Translations under genes and position numbers: made by a program
The notes under the pieces: generated by a model
The model's database searches: none
Told to the model about the DNA's origin: nothing
What the model saw: the letters and a program-made list of their open reading frames with translations, nothing else
Shown here: in pieces, positions 42,128-50,494 of the stretch
Numbering within the stretch: position 1 is the stretch's first letter
How the letters are laid out: every line of letters starts with the position of its first letter
Source of the DNA: Cyclobacteriaceae bacterium
GTDB lineage: Bacteria > Bacteroidota > Bacteroidia > Cytophagales > Cyclobacteriaceae
Direction of reading: 5' to 3'
Length of the DNA: 64,000 nt
NCBI GenBank assembly: GCA_016787665.1
Contig: JAEUUC010000010.1
Span: forward strand, 124,001-188,000

Positions 42128-44626
42128 TCAGGGCCCCACTCGCAACATCACTCTGCGCAGCACAGCCTCGATGGGGAAAACAACCAACGCAATGCTCACC
42201 TGCACAAAAAACTCAATCACCGGTGAACTCTTGAGTGACAACTGCGAATACAATACCGCCTGCAAAAACTGAATGAGTAAGACCACCGTGAGCAAGGAAA
42301 GAATTCGGCTGATAATCCGGTATTTGCTGTTGGCCGAGCTTAGCCGAATGGAAAGCCAAACCAGGATTGAAAACACCAGAAACTCCAGTGCATAAAACCA
42401 CGACCGTTTCCAATACGGAGCTTTCACTTCAAAGTCAACCGTGGCCGCTACGGACTCCTGACCGAGAACATTTTTCGCCTGCATCACCAGTTGGTATTGG
42501 CCCACCGGCAGATAGGAGAAGTTGATCTGGCTATTGCTGGCCGACCAGCTTGACCACTTATTGAATAACCCGCGCACCTGATATCGATATTCCATCGCCT
42601 GCAGGCTAACGTAGTCGGGCTGAACAAACTCGAAGGTAACGCTACCTTGATCCTGGCTCACCAAAATTTGCTTGGCAGGTGGCAGCGCGGCTTGCTCCGT
42701 GCGCACTTGCCGGAGCATCAGCGGGTGCTTCTCGGCAACGGGCGGGGTGTTTTCCTGTGGAATAAACTTGTACAGCCGGTTGTCTCCGGATACTACCCAT
42801 AAAGCATCTTCGCCCTGGGCCGGAGCGAGGTGTCGCAGACGCGGAAACAATGAAAGCCACTCCAGCTTCAATTTCTGCAGCCGCTTGTCAATCGTGCGCC
42901 ACCCATGACCGTCATTAAACCAAAAGCTGCCGGCCGAGGCAAAATATTTGCGTGGGCCGGGCAACGAATCGTACCGCACCAACTGGTTACTCTCCGGCTG
43001 ATAGCGGTAGAAGATTCCGGAGGCCGCAATGTAAACGTCCGAACCGTAGGCCAGGCCCACCGTTTCGTTCAGCGTAGGATTTTTGATTGACACCGTCTTG
43101 ACCTCTGCCACTACACCCTCGAGCGTTTCAAGTTTATACACACCGCGGCTTCCACAAAACCAGACATTATCGAGACGATCCTCGAAAATATGGGTAACCT
43201 GATCGCGGATGGAGTCTACAATTACCTCGCGATACCAGTTCGTTGAGAACGGTTGGAGCGCGAGCATTTCATTCTCATACGTGCTGACCAGCAGTCGCTC
43301 AAGCGATAGTGAATACATCATGGTTCGGATGGGCGATTGGAATACCGGTACCGTGGTTAGGCCCACGACTTCGAACAATCCGGCCGAGCCGCCTGCCAGA
43401 AGTTTACCTTTGACTTCCATCAGTTGGGTAATCTTGCCGTCAATTCCGGCTACCCGGCTAAATCGGAATGCCTCAACACCGGGCAAACCTGAGGGTTGCG
43501 CAGGGGGAACAACTGCTTTGGTTTTGGGGCGCGAGCGTTTGACTTGCCCGGGGTCAATGTCAGCAGCGGATGTGCGAGACTCCGGTTCGAGACGAAACAG
43601 ACCTACCGTGGTGCCCACATAAAGCACCCCCGGTTTGGAAAAAACCGTAAGCAGATTTCCCGCCAAACCCGGGTAGTGATCGAACGCGCGAAACGGGATA
43701 TCGGGCGCAATTCGCGTAAACCCATATTGGTGCGCTACCCAGACGCCCAGATCGTGATCGACAAAGAGGCAGTAGACTTCGTTATCCGGCAAGCCGGACT
43801 CATAGTTAATGATCTCGCGAATTTTCCCCGTTGTCTTATCAATAAAGATAACCCCACCCCGAACGGTGCCGATGGCAGCCAGGTTTGGCGTTACTGAAAT
43901 GGCAGTCGCCAGTGTAACGCGGTTGAGCAACGTACGATCCTCCAATATGACTTCTCTCCAACCACCATTCGGTTGAATCACCAGCAACCGATTGGCCGAT
44001 GTGCCAATAACCGGGGCGCCATCCTCCCAGGCATTGACAAAAACGATTTCCTCGTCATCCGGAAGGGCGAGTGGAATTGAGATAAGTTCCGACTGGTCAA
44101 TGTAATACAGTGCTGTTGAAGTGAAGGCTACGGGTCGGCCAAAAGCCACGCCTCCTCCCTTCCAGGCGACCTGCGCGGGCGCCTTTACCTGATGGAGTGC
44201 AACTTTCGATATAGCATCATAAACCGATATACCCGTTTCCGCAATTTGGTACAGCAAACTATCAGTTGCCACCAGATTGAGCACCGGCTGTTGCGTAAGC
44301 AGCTGATATTGCGGAAAGCCATCCCGATCCGTGCTCAACGTACCGGTGCCGTCAATGCCTCCGGCAAAGATTTTCCGTCCGGCCAGTTGCAAGGAAAAGA
44401 CTGCACCGGGGGACTGAATGATTTTCCAGTTGCGGCCGTCAAATTCAAGAATGCCCTGCCGGTTGGCAAAGTAGAGAATACCCTCGCGGTTCTGGACAAT
44501 GCTGCGGGTGAAGTACTCGAGGCGATCATCAGCAGGTGCGTGATGCGACAAGTAAAAGTCTCCCGCCTGCGACCAGGCCGAAAAGCACGCCAACCATAGA
44601 ACCCACGCGAGGGCAAGAACCTTCAT
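42128..44626 (-). CDS. Propeller/Y_Y_Y-domain sensor-like protein with membrane tail
   Basis: An 832-residue protein from ATG 44626, with a signal peptide ending near SAWSQ. The body is a periplasmic beta-propeller of the two-component-regulator kind (REGILYFANRQGILEFDG, NEVYCLFVDHDLGVWVAHQYG, and a blade with HIFEDRLDNVWFCGSRGVYKLE), followed by a Y_Y_Y domain (YRYQVRGLFNKWSSWSASN) at about 640-730. After it come a helix and two or three more membrane segments, ending in RRVMLRVGP. Proteins with this N-terminus usually carry a histidine kinase; here no kinase or DNA-binding domain is present. It may be a sensor without its own output, or work with a separate partner. Confidence 0.85.
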   Translation of the reverse strand: MKVLALAWVLWLACFSAWSQAGDFYLSHHAPADDRLEYFTRSIVQNREGILYFANRQGILEFDGRNWKIIQSPGAVFSLQLAGRKIFAGGIDGTGTLSTDRDGFPQYQLLTQQPVLNLVATDSLLYQIAETGISVYDAISKVALHQVKAPAQVAWKGGGVAFGRPVAFTSTALYYIDQSELISIPLALPDDEEIVFVNAWEDGAPVIGTSANRLLVIQPNGGWREVILEDRTLLNRVTLATAISVTPNLAAIGTVRGGVIFIDKTTGKIREIINYESGLPDNEVYCLFVDHDLGVWVAHQYGFTRIAPDIPFRAFDHYPGLAGNLLTVFSKPGVLYVGTTVGLFRLEPESRTSAADIDPGQVKRSRPKTKAVVPPAQPSGLPGVEAFRFSRVAGIDGKITQLMEVKGKLLAGGSAGLFEVVGLTTVPVFQSPIRTMMYSLSLERLLVSTYENEMLALQPFSTNWYREVIVDSIRDQVTHIFEDRLDNVWFCGSRGVYKLETLEGVVAEVKTVSIKNPTLNETVGLAYGSDVYIAASGIFYRYQPESNQLVRYDSLPGPRKYFASAGSFWFNDGHGWRTIDKRLQKLKLEWLSLFPRLRHLAPAQGEDALWVVSGDNRLYKFIPQENTPPVAEKHPLMLRQVRTEQAALPPAKQILVSQDQGSVTFEFVQPDYVSLQAMEYRYQVRGLFNKWSSWSASNSQINFSYLPVGQYQLVMQAKNVLGQESVAATVDFEVKAPYWKRSWFYALEFLVFSILVWLSIRLSSANSKYRIISRILSLLTVVLLIQFLQAVLYSQLSLKSSPVIEFFVQVSIALVVFPIEAVLRRVMLRVGP

Positions 44627-44644
44627 GTCAGGCTAAGACAATTT

Positions 44645-44652
44645 CAAAGATA
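44645..44652 (-). promoter_or_regulatory. Possible Bacteroidota -7 element for the propeller gene
   Basis: Minus-strand TATCTTTG, an exact TAnnTTTG match, in the short gap between recG and the propeller gene and 18 bases before its ATG. A TTG lies about 15 bases further upstream, which is shorter than the usual spacing. Confidence 0.4.
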
Positions 44653-44666
44653 TTGAATTCCACTTA

Positions 44667-46727
44667 TCAACTGATGCGGCTCCAGTTGACAACCGACTTT
44701 TTCATGCGCTCAATTTGCTGGCGGACGACCGCGTGTTGCGGTAAAGCCAGGGAAGGATCGTTTTGCAGCAGTTCGGATGCTTCCTCGCGGGCTGTTTTCA
44801 GGAGGTCCCCGTCCTTGGCAAGATCGGCAATGAGTAAGTCCAATACACCGCTCTGCTGGGTGCCCATCAGGTCACCGGGGCCTCGTAACTTCAAGTCTGC
44901 TTCGGCAATTTCAAATCCATTGTTGGTGCGCACAAGTGTATCGATGCGTACACGGGCCTCCGCACTCAGTTTGTTCCCGGTCATCAATACGCAATACGAC
45001 TGCTCCGCACCCCGGCCAACACGCCCCCTCAATTGGTGAAGTTGGGAAAGACCGAAGCGCTCGGCATTTTCAATAATCATCACGCTGGCGTTCGGCACAT
45101 CCACGCCCACTTCGATCACGGTGGTGGCTACCATGATTTTGGTTTCATTGCGTACAAACCGGGCCATTTCAAAATCTTTGGCTTCCGGTTTCATCTGGCC
45201 GTGTACGATACTTACCGGCACACCCGGGAAGGCGCGGGTGATGCTCTCATATCCGTCCATGAGATGTTTCAAATCCAGTTTCTCGGATTCATCAATGAGC
45301 GGGTACACGATGTAGATCTGCCGGCCCAACGCTATCTGTTCACGAATAAATCCATGCACCTGCAGACGGTGAGCGTCAAACCGATGAATCGTTTTAATAG
45401 GCTTACGCCCTTTCGGCAGTTCATCGATTACCGATACGTCCAGATCGCCATACAACGTCATGGCCAACGTGCGGGGGATGGGCGTAGCCGTCATGACCAA
45501 TACGTGGGGATAGGTGTCAGCGTTTTTTTGCCACAATCGCGAGCGCTGTGCCACCCCAAAGCGATGTTGTTCGTCAATAACGGCCAGCCCAAGGCGCTGA
45601 AATTTGACCTCCTCCTCCAGCAGCGCGTGTGTACCCACCAGAATTTTCAAATGGCCGGCTTGCAAAGCTGCATGCAGTGGCCTGCGATCGGCCTTTTTTA
45701 CCGAGCCGGTTAGCAAGGCGATGGGGAGTTTCATCGCGTTAGCCAGTCGGCTCAGGTTGGTGAAGTGTTGCTGGGCCAGTATCTCAGTAGGGGCCATTAA
45801 CACGGCCTGCGCATCGCTGCCAATCACCAGCAGCATGCAAATGAAAGCCACAATTGTTTTGCCGCTGCCCACATCGCCCTGTAACAATCGGTTCATTTGC
45901 CGACCCGATTTCATGTCGGCATAAATCTCTTTCACCACTCGCTTCTGCGCATTGGTCAACGGAAAGGGCAGCTGGGTATTATAGAACTGGGTCAGCAGTG
46001 TCGTATCCGAAAACGCGAAGCCCCGAAATTTGTCCTGCCGCACCAATTTCAACTTCAGGAGCCGCAGTTGAATAAAGAATAGTTCTTCAAACTTGAGCCG
46101 CGTCTGTGCCTGCAGCAGAATTTGCTGGTCCTTCGGGAAATGAATTTGCTGCACCGCCTCCTTTTTCTCCATCAACCGATGCTTGCGGATAAGTTCGCTG
46201 GGAAGCGTTTCATGAACGTGGGGCACAGCCAACGACTGAAGTTGCTGTTGCAACTTGATCAACACTTTGTTGTCGACATGGCGGGCGCGCAGTTTTTCTG
46301 AAAGCGGATATACCGGCTGTAAAAAACCACCTGCGCTGTTCGCGGTGGTTGACGGTTCTACCTCCGGATGTGCGATTGAAAACCGGCTGCCGTAGCGCAC
46401 CGGTTTCCCGAACACAACGTAGTCGATACCGGGTTTGATTTTGTCCAGCGTCCAGTTGATGCCCTGAAACCAAACGAGTTCGATATCCCCTGTGCCATCG
46501 GTGAAACGGGCCACCAACCGCTTTTTTCGGTGCGCACCCACAACTTCCATTTTGGTGATTCGCCCGCGCACCTGCACATGAGGCATCTCTTCGGTAATCT
46601 CGCGCACGGAAAAAAAGCGGGTGCGGTCATCATATCGAAACGGGTAATGCTGAATTAAGTCGGCAAACGTGAAAATGCCGAGCTCCTTCTGCAGTAAGGC
46701 AGCACGTTGAGGGCCCACGCCCTTCAA
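44667..46727 (-). CDS. recG: ATP-dependent DNA helicase RecG
   Basis: A 686-residue frame from TTG 46727. The protein has the wedge/OB domain (VQVRGRITKMEVVGAHRKKR), Walker A GDVGSGKT, DEQHRFG (the DEQH box), TATPIPRTLAMTLYG, and LRGRVGRG. RecG remodels stalled replication forks and branched DNA. The start is doubtful: the upstream in-frame sequence T-N-F-F-E-T-P-I-E-F matches the family's usual N-terminus, yet no ATG, GTG or TTG precedes it in frame; CTG at 46760 is the nearest candidate. An ATG at about 46770 is in another frame and stops after five codons. Confidence 0.95.
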   Translation of the reverse strand: MKGVGPQRAALLQKELGIFTFADLIQHYPFRYDDRTRFFSVREITEEMPHVQVRGRITKMEVVGAHRKKRLVARFTDGTGDIELVWFQGINWTLDKIKPGIDYVVFGKPVRYGSRFSIAHPEVEPSTTANSAGGFLQPVYPLSEKLRARHVDNKVLIKLQQQLQSLAVPHVHETLPSELIRKHRLMEKKEAVQQIHFPKDQQILLQAQTRLKFEELFFIQLRLLKLKLVRQDKFRGFAFSDTTLLTQFYNTQLPFPLTNAQKRVVKEIYADMKSGRQMNRLLQGDVGSGKTIVAFICMLLVIGSDAQAVLMAPTEILAQQHFTNLSRLANAMKLPIALLTGSVKKADRRPLHAALQAGHLKILVGTHALLEEEVKFQRLGLAVIDEQHRFGVAQRSRLWQKNADTYPHVLVMTATPIPRTLAMTLYGDLDVSVIDELPKGRKPIKTIHRFDAHRLQVHGFIREQIALGRQIYIVYPLIDESEKLDLKHLMDGYESITRAFPGVPVSIVHGQMKPEAKDFEMARFVRNETKIMVATTVIEVGVDVPNASVMIIENAERFGLSQLHQLRGRVGRGAEQSYCVLMTGNKLSAEARVRIDTLVRTNNGFEIAEADLKLRGPGDLMGTQQSGVLDLLIADLAKDGDLLKTAREEASELLQNDPSLALPQHAVVRQQIERMKKSVVNWSRIS

Positions 46728-46853
46728 GAACTCGATCGGGGTTTCGAAAAAGTTAGTCAGGCAGCACCATTTTTGGAGAGAAGCAAATTAAGCCGAACCA
46801 ACGGCATCATCAAAATGTAAACGCGGGGCGGCAACGCGCTCAAATGATTCTGC

Positions 46854-47441
46854 TCATGGCTTCTTCCACTCCACCGTGTTGATCAGGTGCATAGCTTCGC
46901 GCTTCATAAACTCGATTGCCGGGGCCAGCGAATCGTTGGCCACGCGGGTGTCAAAATATACGGCACCCCGCAAGAAATTCCGGGATGAATCGGTCATGGT
47001 AAACTGAAACTGGCTGGGCACTTCTCCGGAAATCTCCGCGATCACAGCCGTTTTGCCACTGGGTGTGCGCACGTTTACTTCATCGATGCCGTAAGCTTTG
47101 ATCTGGTGTTTCGCAGTAAGCCGGTAGGCATCGTCCATCAACTCGCGCAACACATCCTCCCGGTTTTGCACCTGCTTGTACGTGATGTGAATGTTCGCCT
47201 CCAATTCCGGGTAGTAGATTTCTACCCAATGCCGCTCGCGTATCCAGGAAGTATCCCGCATTAGTTTGGCATGTTTTGAATACTCAAAACTATAGGGAAG
47301 TGAATCCGGGGTGACGCGATACTCCGATATCGGCAACACCAGACGATTATACCCCTTCGGTTTCGGCTGGTAGTTGCTTTCGCAAGAAGAAACCACAAGC
47401 CCGGCTATGGCCCAGGCCAAGATCAAGCAACGCTTCATCAC
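46854..47441 (-). CDS. gldD: Gliding-motility lipoprotein GldD
   Basis: A 195-residue protein from ATG 47441. The lipobox is SSC near residue 20, followed by the typical ESNYQPKPKGYNRLVLP start of mature GldD. The rest is the conserved family body (SKHAKLMRD, WVEIYYPELEANIHITYK, NVRTPSGKTAVIAEI). GldD is one of the lipoproteins needed for gliding and linked to type IX secretion in Bacteroidota. Its gene follows ssb by 3 bases. In many relatives gldE lies between these two genes; it is not here. Confidence 0.93.
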   Translation of the reverse strand: MMKRCLILAWAIAGLVVSSCESNYQPKPKGYNRLVLPISEYRVTPDSLPYSFEYSKHAKLMRDTSWIRERHWVEIYYPELEANIHITYKQVQNREDVLRELMDDAYRLTAKHQIKAYGIDEVNVRTPSGKTAVIAEISGEVPSQFQFTMTDSSRNFLRGAVYFDTRVANDSLAPAIEFMKREAMHLINTVEWKKP

Positions 47442-47444
47442 CGG

Positions 47445-47882
47445 TTAGAACGGCAAGTCATCGGTGGCGGTATCGGCAGTCGGTTTAAATTCTTCTTGTG
47501 GTGCGCTGTAGCCGCCACCTGAACTGCGCTCGGTATTGCTGCTTCCGCCACCGCGGGTACTCAGCATGGTCATGTTATCACCCACAACTTCTGTGGTGTA
47601 ACGGGTAACGCCCTCCTTTTCCCACGAGCGCGTGCGTAGCTTGCCTTCGATGTAGACCATATCGCCCTTGTGGAGGTATTTGGCTGCGATGTCCGCCAGG
47701 CCGCGCCACAACACAATATTGTGCCACTCGGTCACTTCCTTGCGGTCACCCGTTGTTTTATCGCGATACGTTTCGGACGTAGCGAGTGTAAAATTGCAGA
47801 CTGTGGCCCCGCTTTCAAGGTTGCGCACCTCAGGGTCTTTTCCCAGTCTGCCCACCAAAATCACCTTATTTACTCCAGACAT
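47445..47882 (-). CDS. ssb: Single-stranded DNA-binding protein
   Basis: A 145-residue protein from ATG 47882. An OB-fold domain fills residues 1-110 ([51 protein letters not shown]), then a glycine- and serine-rich linker, and the acidic tip TDDLPF used to recruit partners in replication and repair. The gene is adjacent to mutY, and gldD follows directly downstream, a conserved Bacteroidota block. Confidence 0.96.
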   Translation of the reverse strand: MSGVNKVILVGRLGKDPEVRNLESGATVCNFTLATSETYRDKTTGDRKEVTEWHNIVLWRGLADIAAKYLHKGDMVYIEGKLRTRSWEKEGVTRYTTEVVGDNMTMLSTRGGGSSNTERSSGGGYSAPQEEFKPTADTATDDLPF

Positions 47883-47943
47883 ATGCAGATTATTTGAAAT
47901 TGCTCATTCAGCCGCCACGGGCGGGTGGTAAAATTACCAATTT

Positions 47944-49014
47944 TTACGAGGCCGCTCTTTTGCTATCCTGCAAATACTGATGGATAATGATCGGTTTGGG
48001 CAAGCGCTCAACCTGTCGGGGGGAGAAAAAGTTACCGCCTACCTTCTGTTGGATACGCTGCGCCTGCCCGGCCGTGGTCAGCTTTACACGAATCAGTTGA
48101 ATGTGGAGCCGTTGGTGCGAAAGCAAATGTTGATACGAGACCGGCTTTGAGATAACGACCGCACGGCCGAGCGGTAAACCGCTTGCTTTGATGATGGCGG
48201 ATGCGCTGCGCCTGGTTTTCGTCTCAACCAAATGAAATTCATAAAGCCCGCGCCAAATGTCTTTATCGGTGCGTGGCTTCATTAATACTTTTTCGGCATG
48301 GGCAAACACGATATACGAAAGGTGGCGGTGGCGCACGGCCGCCTTCTTGCTCTTTACCGGAAACTCATGAACGCGTTGCTGTCGGAACGCTTCGCAATTT
48401 TTTACCAGTGGACACTCAGGGCAGTTCGGAGCCTTGGGCGTGCACTGCAGCGCCCCGAATTCCATCAAGGCCTGGTTAAAAAGGTCGGGAGGTTCGGAGG
48501 CCAGCAACTCGTTAGCGAGCCGGGTGAACTTCGCTTTGGCGGGCGGGCGGGTGATGTCATCATCCAGGCCAAAAACACGAGCCAGTACACGAAAAACATT
48601 GCCATCCACCACGGCAACAGGCTCACCGAACGAGATAGATGCAATAGCCGCTGCGGTGTAAGGACCAATTCCGGGCAGGTCAAGTAATTGGGTATAGGTA
48701 GATGGAAACGTGCCGCCAAAATCGTGCACCACCCGTTGTGCACAGGCATGGAGGTTCCGCGCCCGCGAATAATATCCCAAACCTTGCCACAGGCGCAACA
48801 CCTTTTGCTCGGGGGCGGCTGCCAGATGATGGATGGAAGGAAAAGCTTCAATGAATTTCTGGTAGTATGGCAATCCCTGAGCTACACGGGTCTGCTGAAG
48901 GATGATTTCCGAAAGCCAGATCCGATAAGGATCACGGGTCTCGCGCCAGGGTAACAAACGCTGGTTTTCATGGTACCAATCCAGCAGGCGCTGGGCAAAA
49001 ATTCGCTTATTCAT
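47944..49014 (-). CDS. mutY: A/G-specific adenine glycosylase MutY
   Basis: A 356-residue protein from ATG 49014; eight more in-frame codons reach 49038 without a better start. Conserved parts are LPWRETRDPYRIWLSEIILQQTRV with the catalytic glutamate, the HhH turn LPGIGPYTAAAIASI, the catalytic aspartate in VVDGNVFRVLAR, and the 4Fe-4S ligands in CTPKAPNCPECPLVKNC. The C-terminal NUDIX-like domain begins near 225. It removes adenine mispaired with 8-oxoguanine. It diverges from the HU gene. Confidence 0.96.
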   Translation of the reverse strand: MNKRIFAQRLLDWYHENQRLLPWRETRDPYRIWLSEIILQQTRVAQGLPYYQKFIEAFPSIHHLAAAPEQKVLRLWQGLGYYSRARNLHACAQRVVHDFGGTFPSTYTQLLDLPGIGPYTAAAIASISFGEPVAVVDGNVFRVLARVFGLDDDITRPPAKAKFTRLANELLASEPPDLFNQALMEFGALQCTPKAPNCPECPLVKNCEAFRQQRVHEFPVKSKKAAVRHRHLSYIVFAHAEKVLMKPRTDKDIWRGLYEFHLVETKTRRSASAIIKASGLPLGRAVVISKPVSYQHLLSHQRLHIQLIRVKLTTAGQAQRIQQKVGGNFFSPRQVERLPKPIIIHQYLQDSKRAAS

Positions 49015-49116
49015 TCGTTGCGGTTGCGAAACTTTCAAAAAGCGCCCGTTATTCGAAAGCCTTCTTGCATCAATTTGAACAGTTTAACGCATCTTTTTGA
49101 TAATCAAAGATTTCAT

Positions 49117-49147
49117 TTTGTGAATGAGGCGCAGGCAACTAAATTTG
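49117..49147 (+). promoter_or_regulatory. Bacteroidota promoter of the HU gene
   Basis: TTTG at 49117-49120, a 19-base spacer, then TAAATTTG at 49140-49147. This is a full match to the -33/-7 consensus of Bacteroidota housekeeping promoters. A start site near 49154 leaves a leader of some 20 bases before the GTG. Confidence 0.7.
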
Positions 49148-49173
49148 CCCTCCTCGTACCAAACCTACCTACC

Positions 49174-49485
49174 GTGACGAAGGCTGATATTATCAATCAA
49201 ATCGCAGAGAAAACCGGCATCGATAAAGCCGATGTGACTGCGAGCGTGGAGGCATTCTTCAACATTGTGAAAACCAACATGTCGAATGGTCACAATATCT
49301 ACGTGCGCGGGTTCGGAAGTTTCATTAATAAGAAGCGTAAGAAAAAAATTGCCCGGAACATTTCGCGGAACACCGCCATCGTGATCGATGAGCATTACAT
49401 CCCCAGCTTTAAGCCCGCGAAGATCTTCATCAATAAAATTAAGAACAGCGAGAAGGTGAAATCGCTGGCCGAGAAGCAAGCCTGA
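49174..49485 (+). CDS. HU/IHF-family DNA-binding protein
   Basis: A 103-residue protein from GTG 49174. Upstream codons in frame fall in the promoter region, so the GTG gives the correct family start (M-T-K-A-D-I-I-N). It shows DIINQIAEKTGIDKADVTASV, VEAFFNIVKTNM, RGFGSFINKKRKKKIARN and PSFKPAKIF. The DNA-binding arm is lysine-rich. It compacts and bends DNA. It is the first gene of the + strand group toward rng. Confidence 0.92.
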   Translation: MTKADIINQIAEKTGIDKADVTASVEAFFNIVKTNMSNGHNIYVRGFGSFINKKRKKKIARNISRNTAIVIDEHYIPSFKPAKIFINKIKNSEKVKSLAEKQA

Positions 49486-49504
49486 GGGTTTTGCCTGAGT
49501 ACGA

Positions 49505-50305
49505 ATGTGGAAATCGAGAATCTTGTTGACGGTTGTGGCGGTGGGTATTGGCACCGGACTTTACTTTCTGCCCAAATCCGTTGTTGAGAACGAAAGCCAA
49601 CTGAAAAGCGAGACGGTTGAGAACGCCCCGGCCGACCCGCATAGCGATATTCCTATGGCTTTGGCCGAAGCCATTGCCGCGCTGCGGCCCCTGGCACAGC
49701 CGGTGCTCAATGAAAAAAGTGCTACTTTTGCCGACTCGTTGAGCCGATTATACGCCCAGGCAGGCAAATATGACAGCTCAGCGTGGTATGCCGGTGAAGC
49801 GGCAACGTTCTTAAAGAGTTTGGAATCGTACCGGCAGGCAGCCGCGCGCTACTACGAAGCGTACAGTTTTGCGGTTGACCCCGGGCGCCAGAAGGTGCTT
49901 GCCGCTGAAGCTCAGCGTTTCCTCAACCAGGTATTGGAGCAGCGGCCCGATGATTTGGATGCACAAGGCCAACTGGCTATGACCCTGCTGGCGACCGCCC
50001 CGCCCATGCAGGGTATTCGAAAGCTGCAAGAGATCATTCAGAAAGATCCCCAAAATGAGTTTGCGCTTTTTAACCTCGGCATGTTGTCGGTGCAAACCAG
50101 TCAGTATGATCGAGCACAAGACTACCTGGCTCGTTTACTGGAGATCAAACCGGATAATAGCCAGGCCCGGATGTTACTGGGCGTTGCGTACCTGAATGGC
50201 GGAGATAAAGACAAGGCCAGGGCTGAATTTGAAGAAGTAAAAAAACGCGATCCTGATCCTGCCGTGCAGGCCGCAGCCGATTCCTACCTGAAAGACTTAA
50301 GATAA
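49505..50305 (+). CDS. TPR protein with N-terminal membrane anchor
   Basis: A 266-residue protein from ATG 49505. A hydrophobic anchor (SRILLTVVAVGIGTGLYFLP) near the N-terminus is followed by TPR-type helical repeats (RQAAARYYEAYSFAVDPGRQ, FALFNLGMLSVQTSQYDRAQDYLARLLEIKPDNSQA, RMLLGVAYLNGGDKDKARAEFEEVKK). It is probably inner-membrane-bound with the repeats in the periplasm, where it could hold protein partners. A gene of this kind between HU and rng is regular in Bacteroidota. Confidence 0.85.
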   Translation: MWKSRILLTVVAVGIGTGLYFLPKSVVENESQLKSETVENAPADPHSDIPMALAEAIAALRPLAQPVLNEKSATFADSLSRLYAQAGKYDSSAWYAGEAATFLKSLESYRQAAARYYEAYSFAVDPGRQKVLAAEAQRFLNQVLEQRPDDLDAQGQLAMTLLATAPPMQGIRKLQEIIQKDPQNEFALFNLGMLSVQTSQYDRAQDYLARLLEIKPDNSQARMLLGVAYLNGGDKDKARAEFEEVKKRDPDPAVQAAADSYLKDLR

Positions 50306-50355
50306 ACCCGGGCCGAATGGCTTAGGGTAGAGACCATAAACTAACACATTTACGT

Positions 50356-50445
50356 ATGCCAAGTGGTAAGAAAAGAAAGAAGCACAAAATGGCGACTCAC
50401 AAACGCAAGAAGCGTTTGAGAAAGAATCGCCACAAGAAGAAGTAA
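50356..50445 (+). CDS. Very small basic protein, AURKAIP1/COX24-like
   Basis: A 29-residue protein from ATG 50356, starting PSGKKRKKHKMATHKRKKRL and then ending NRHKKK; 20 of its residues are K, R or H. The sequence matches the AURKAIP1/COX24 domain family, which includes the mitochondrial ribosomal protein mS38. A ribosome-bound role in Bacteroidota is plausible from that family. The codons are clean and it lies in the usual place before rng, so it is a real gene despite its size. Confidence 0.8.
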   Translation: MPSGKKRKKHKMATHKRKKRLRKNRHKKK

Positions 50446-50459
50446 TTGATTTATTAACC

Positions 50460-50478
50460 GCCCCGACCTAGTCGGGGC
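50460..50478. other. Short hairpin before rng
   Basis: Perfect 8-bp stem GCCCCGAC/GTCGGGGC with a CTA loop, between the small basic protein and the TTG of rng. No T run follows, so it is more likely a processing or regulatory hairpin than a terminator. RNase G genes in other bacteria can regulate their own message, but that is not shown here. Confidence 0.4.
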
Positions 50479-50494
50479 ACAACCATTAAAAGTT

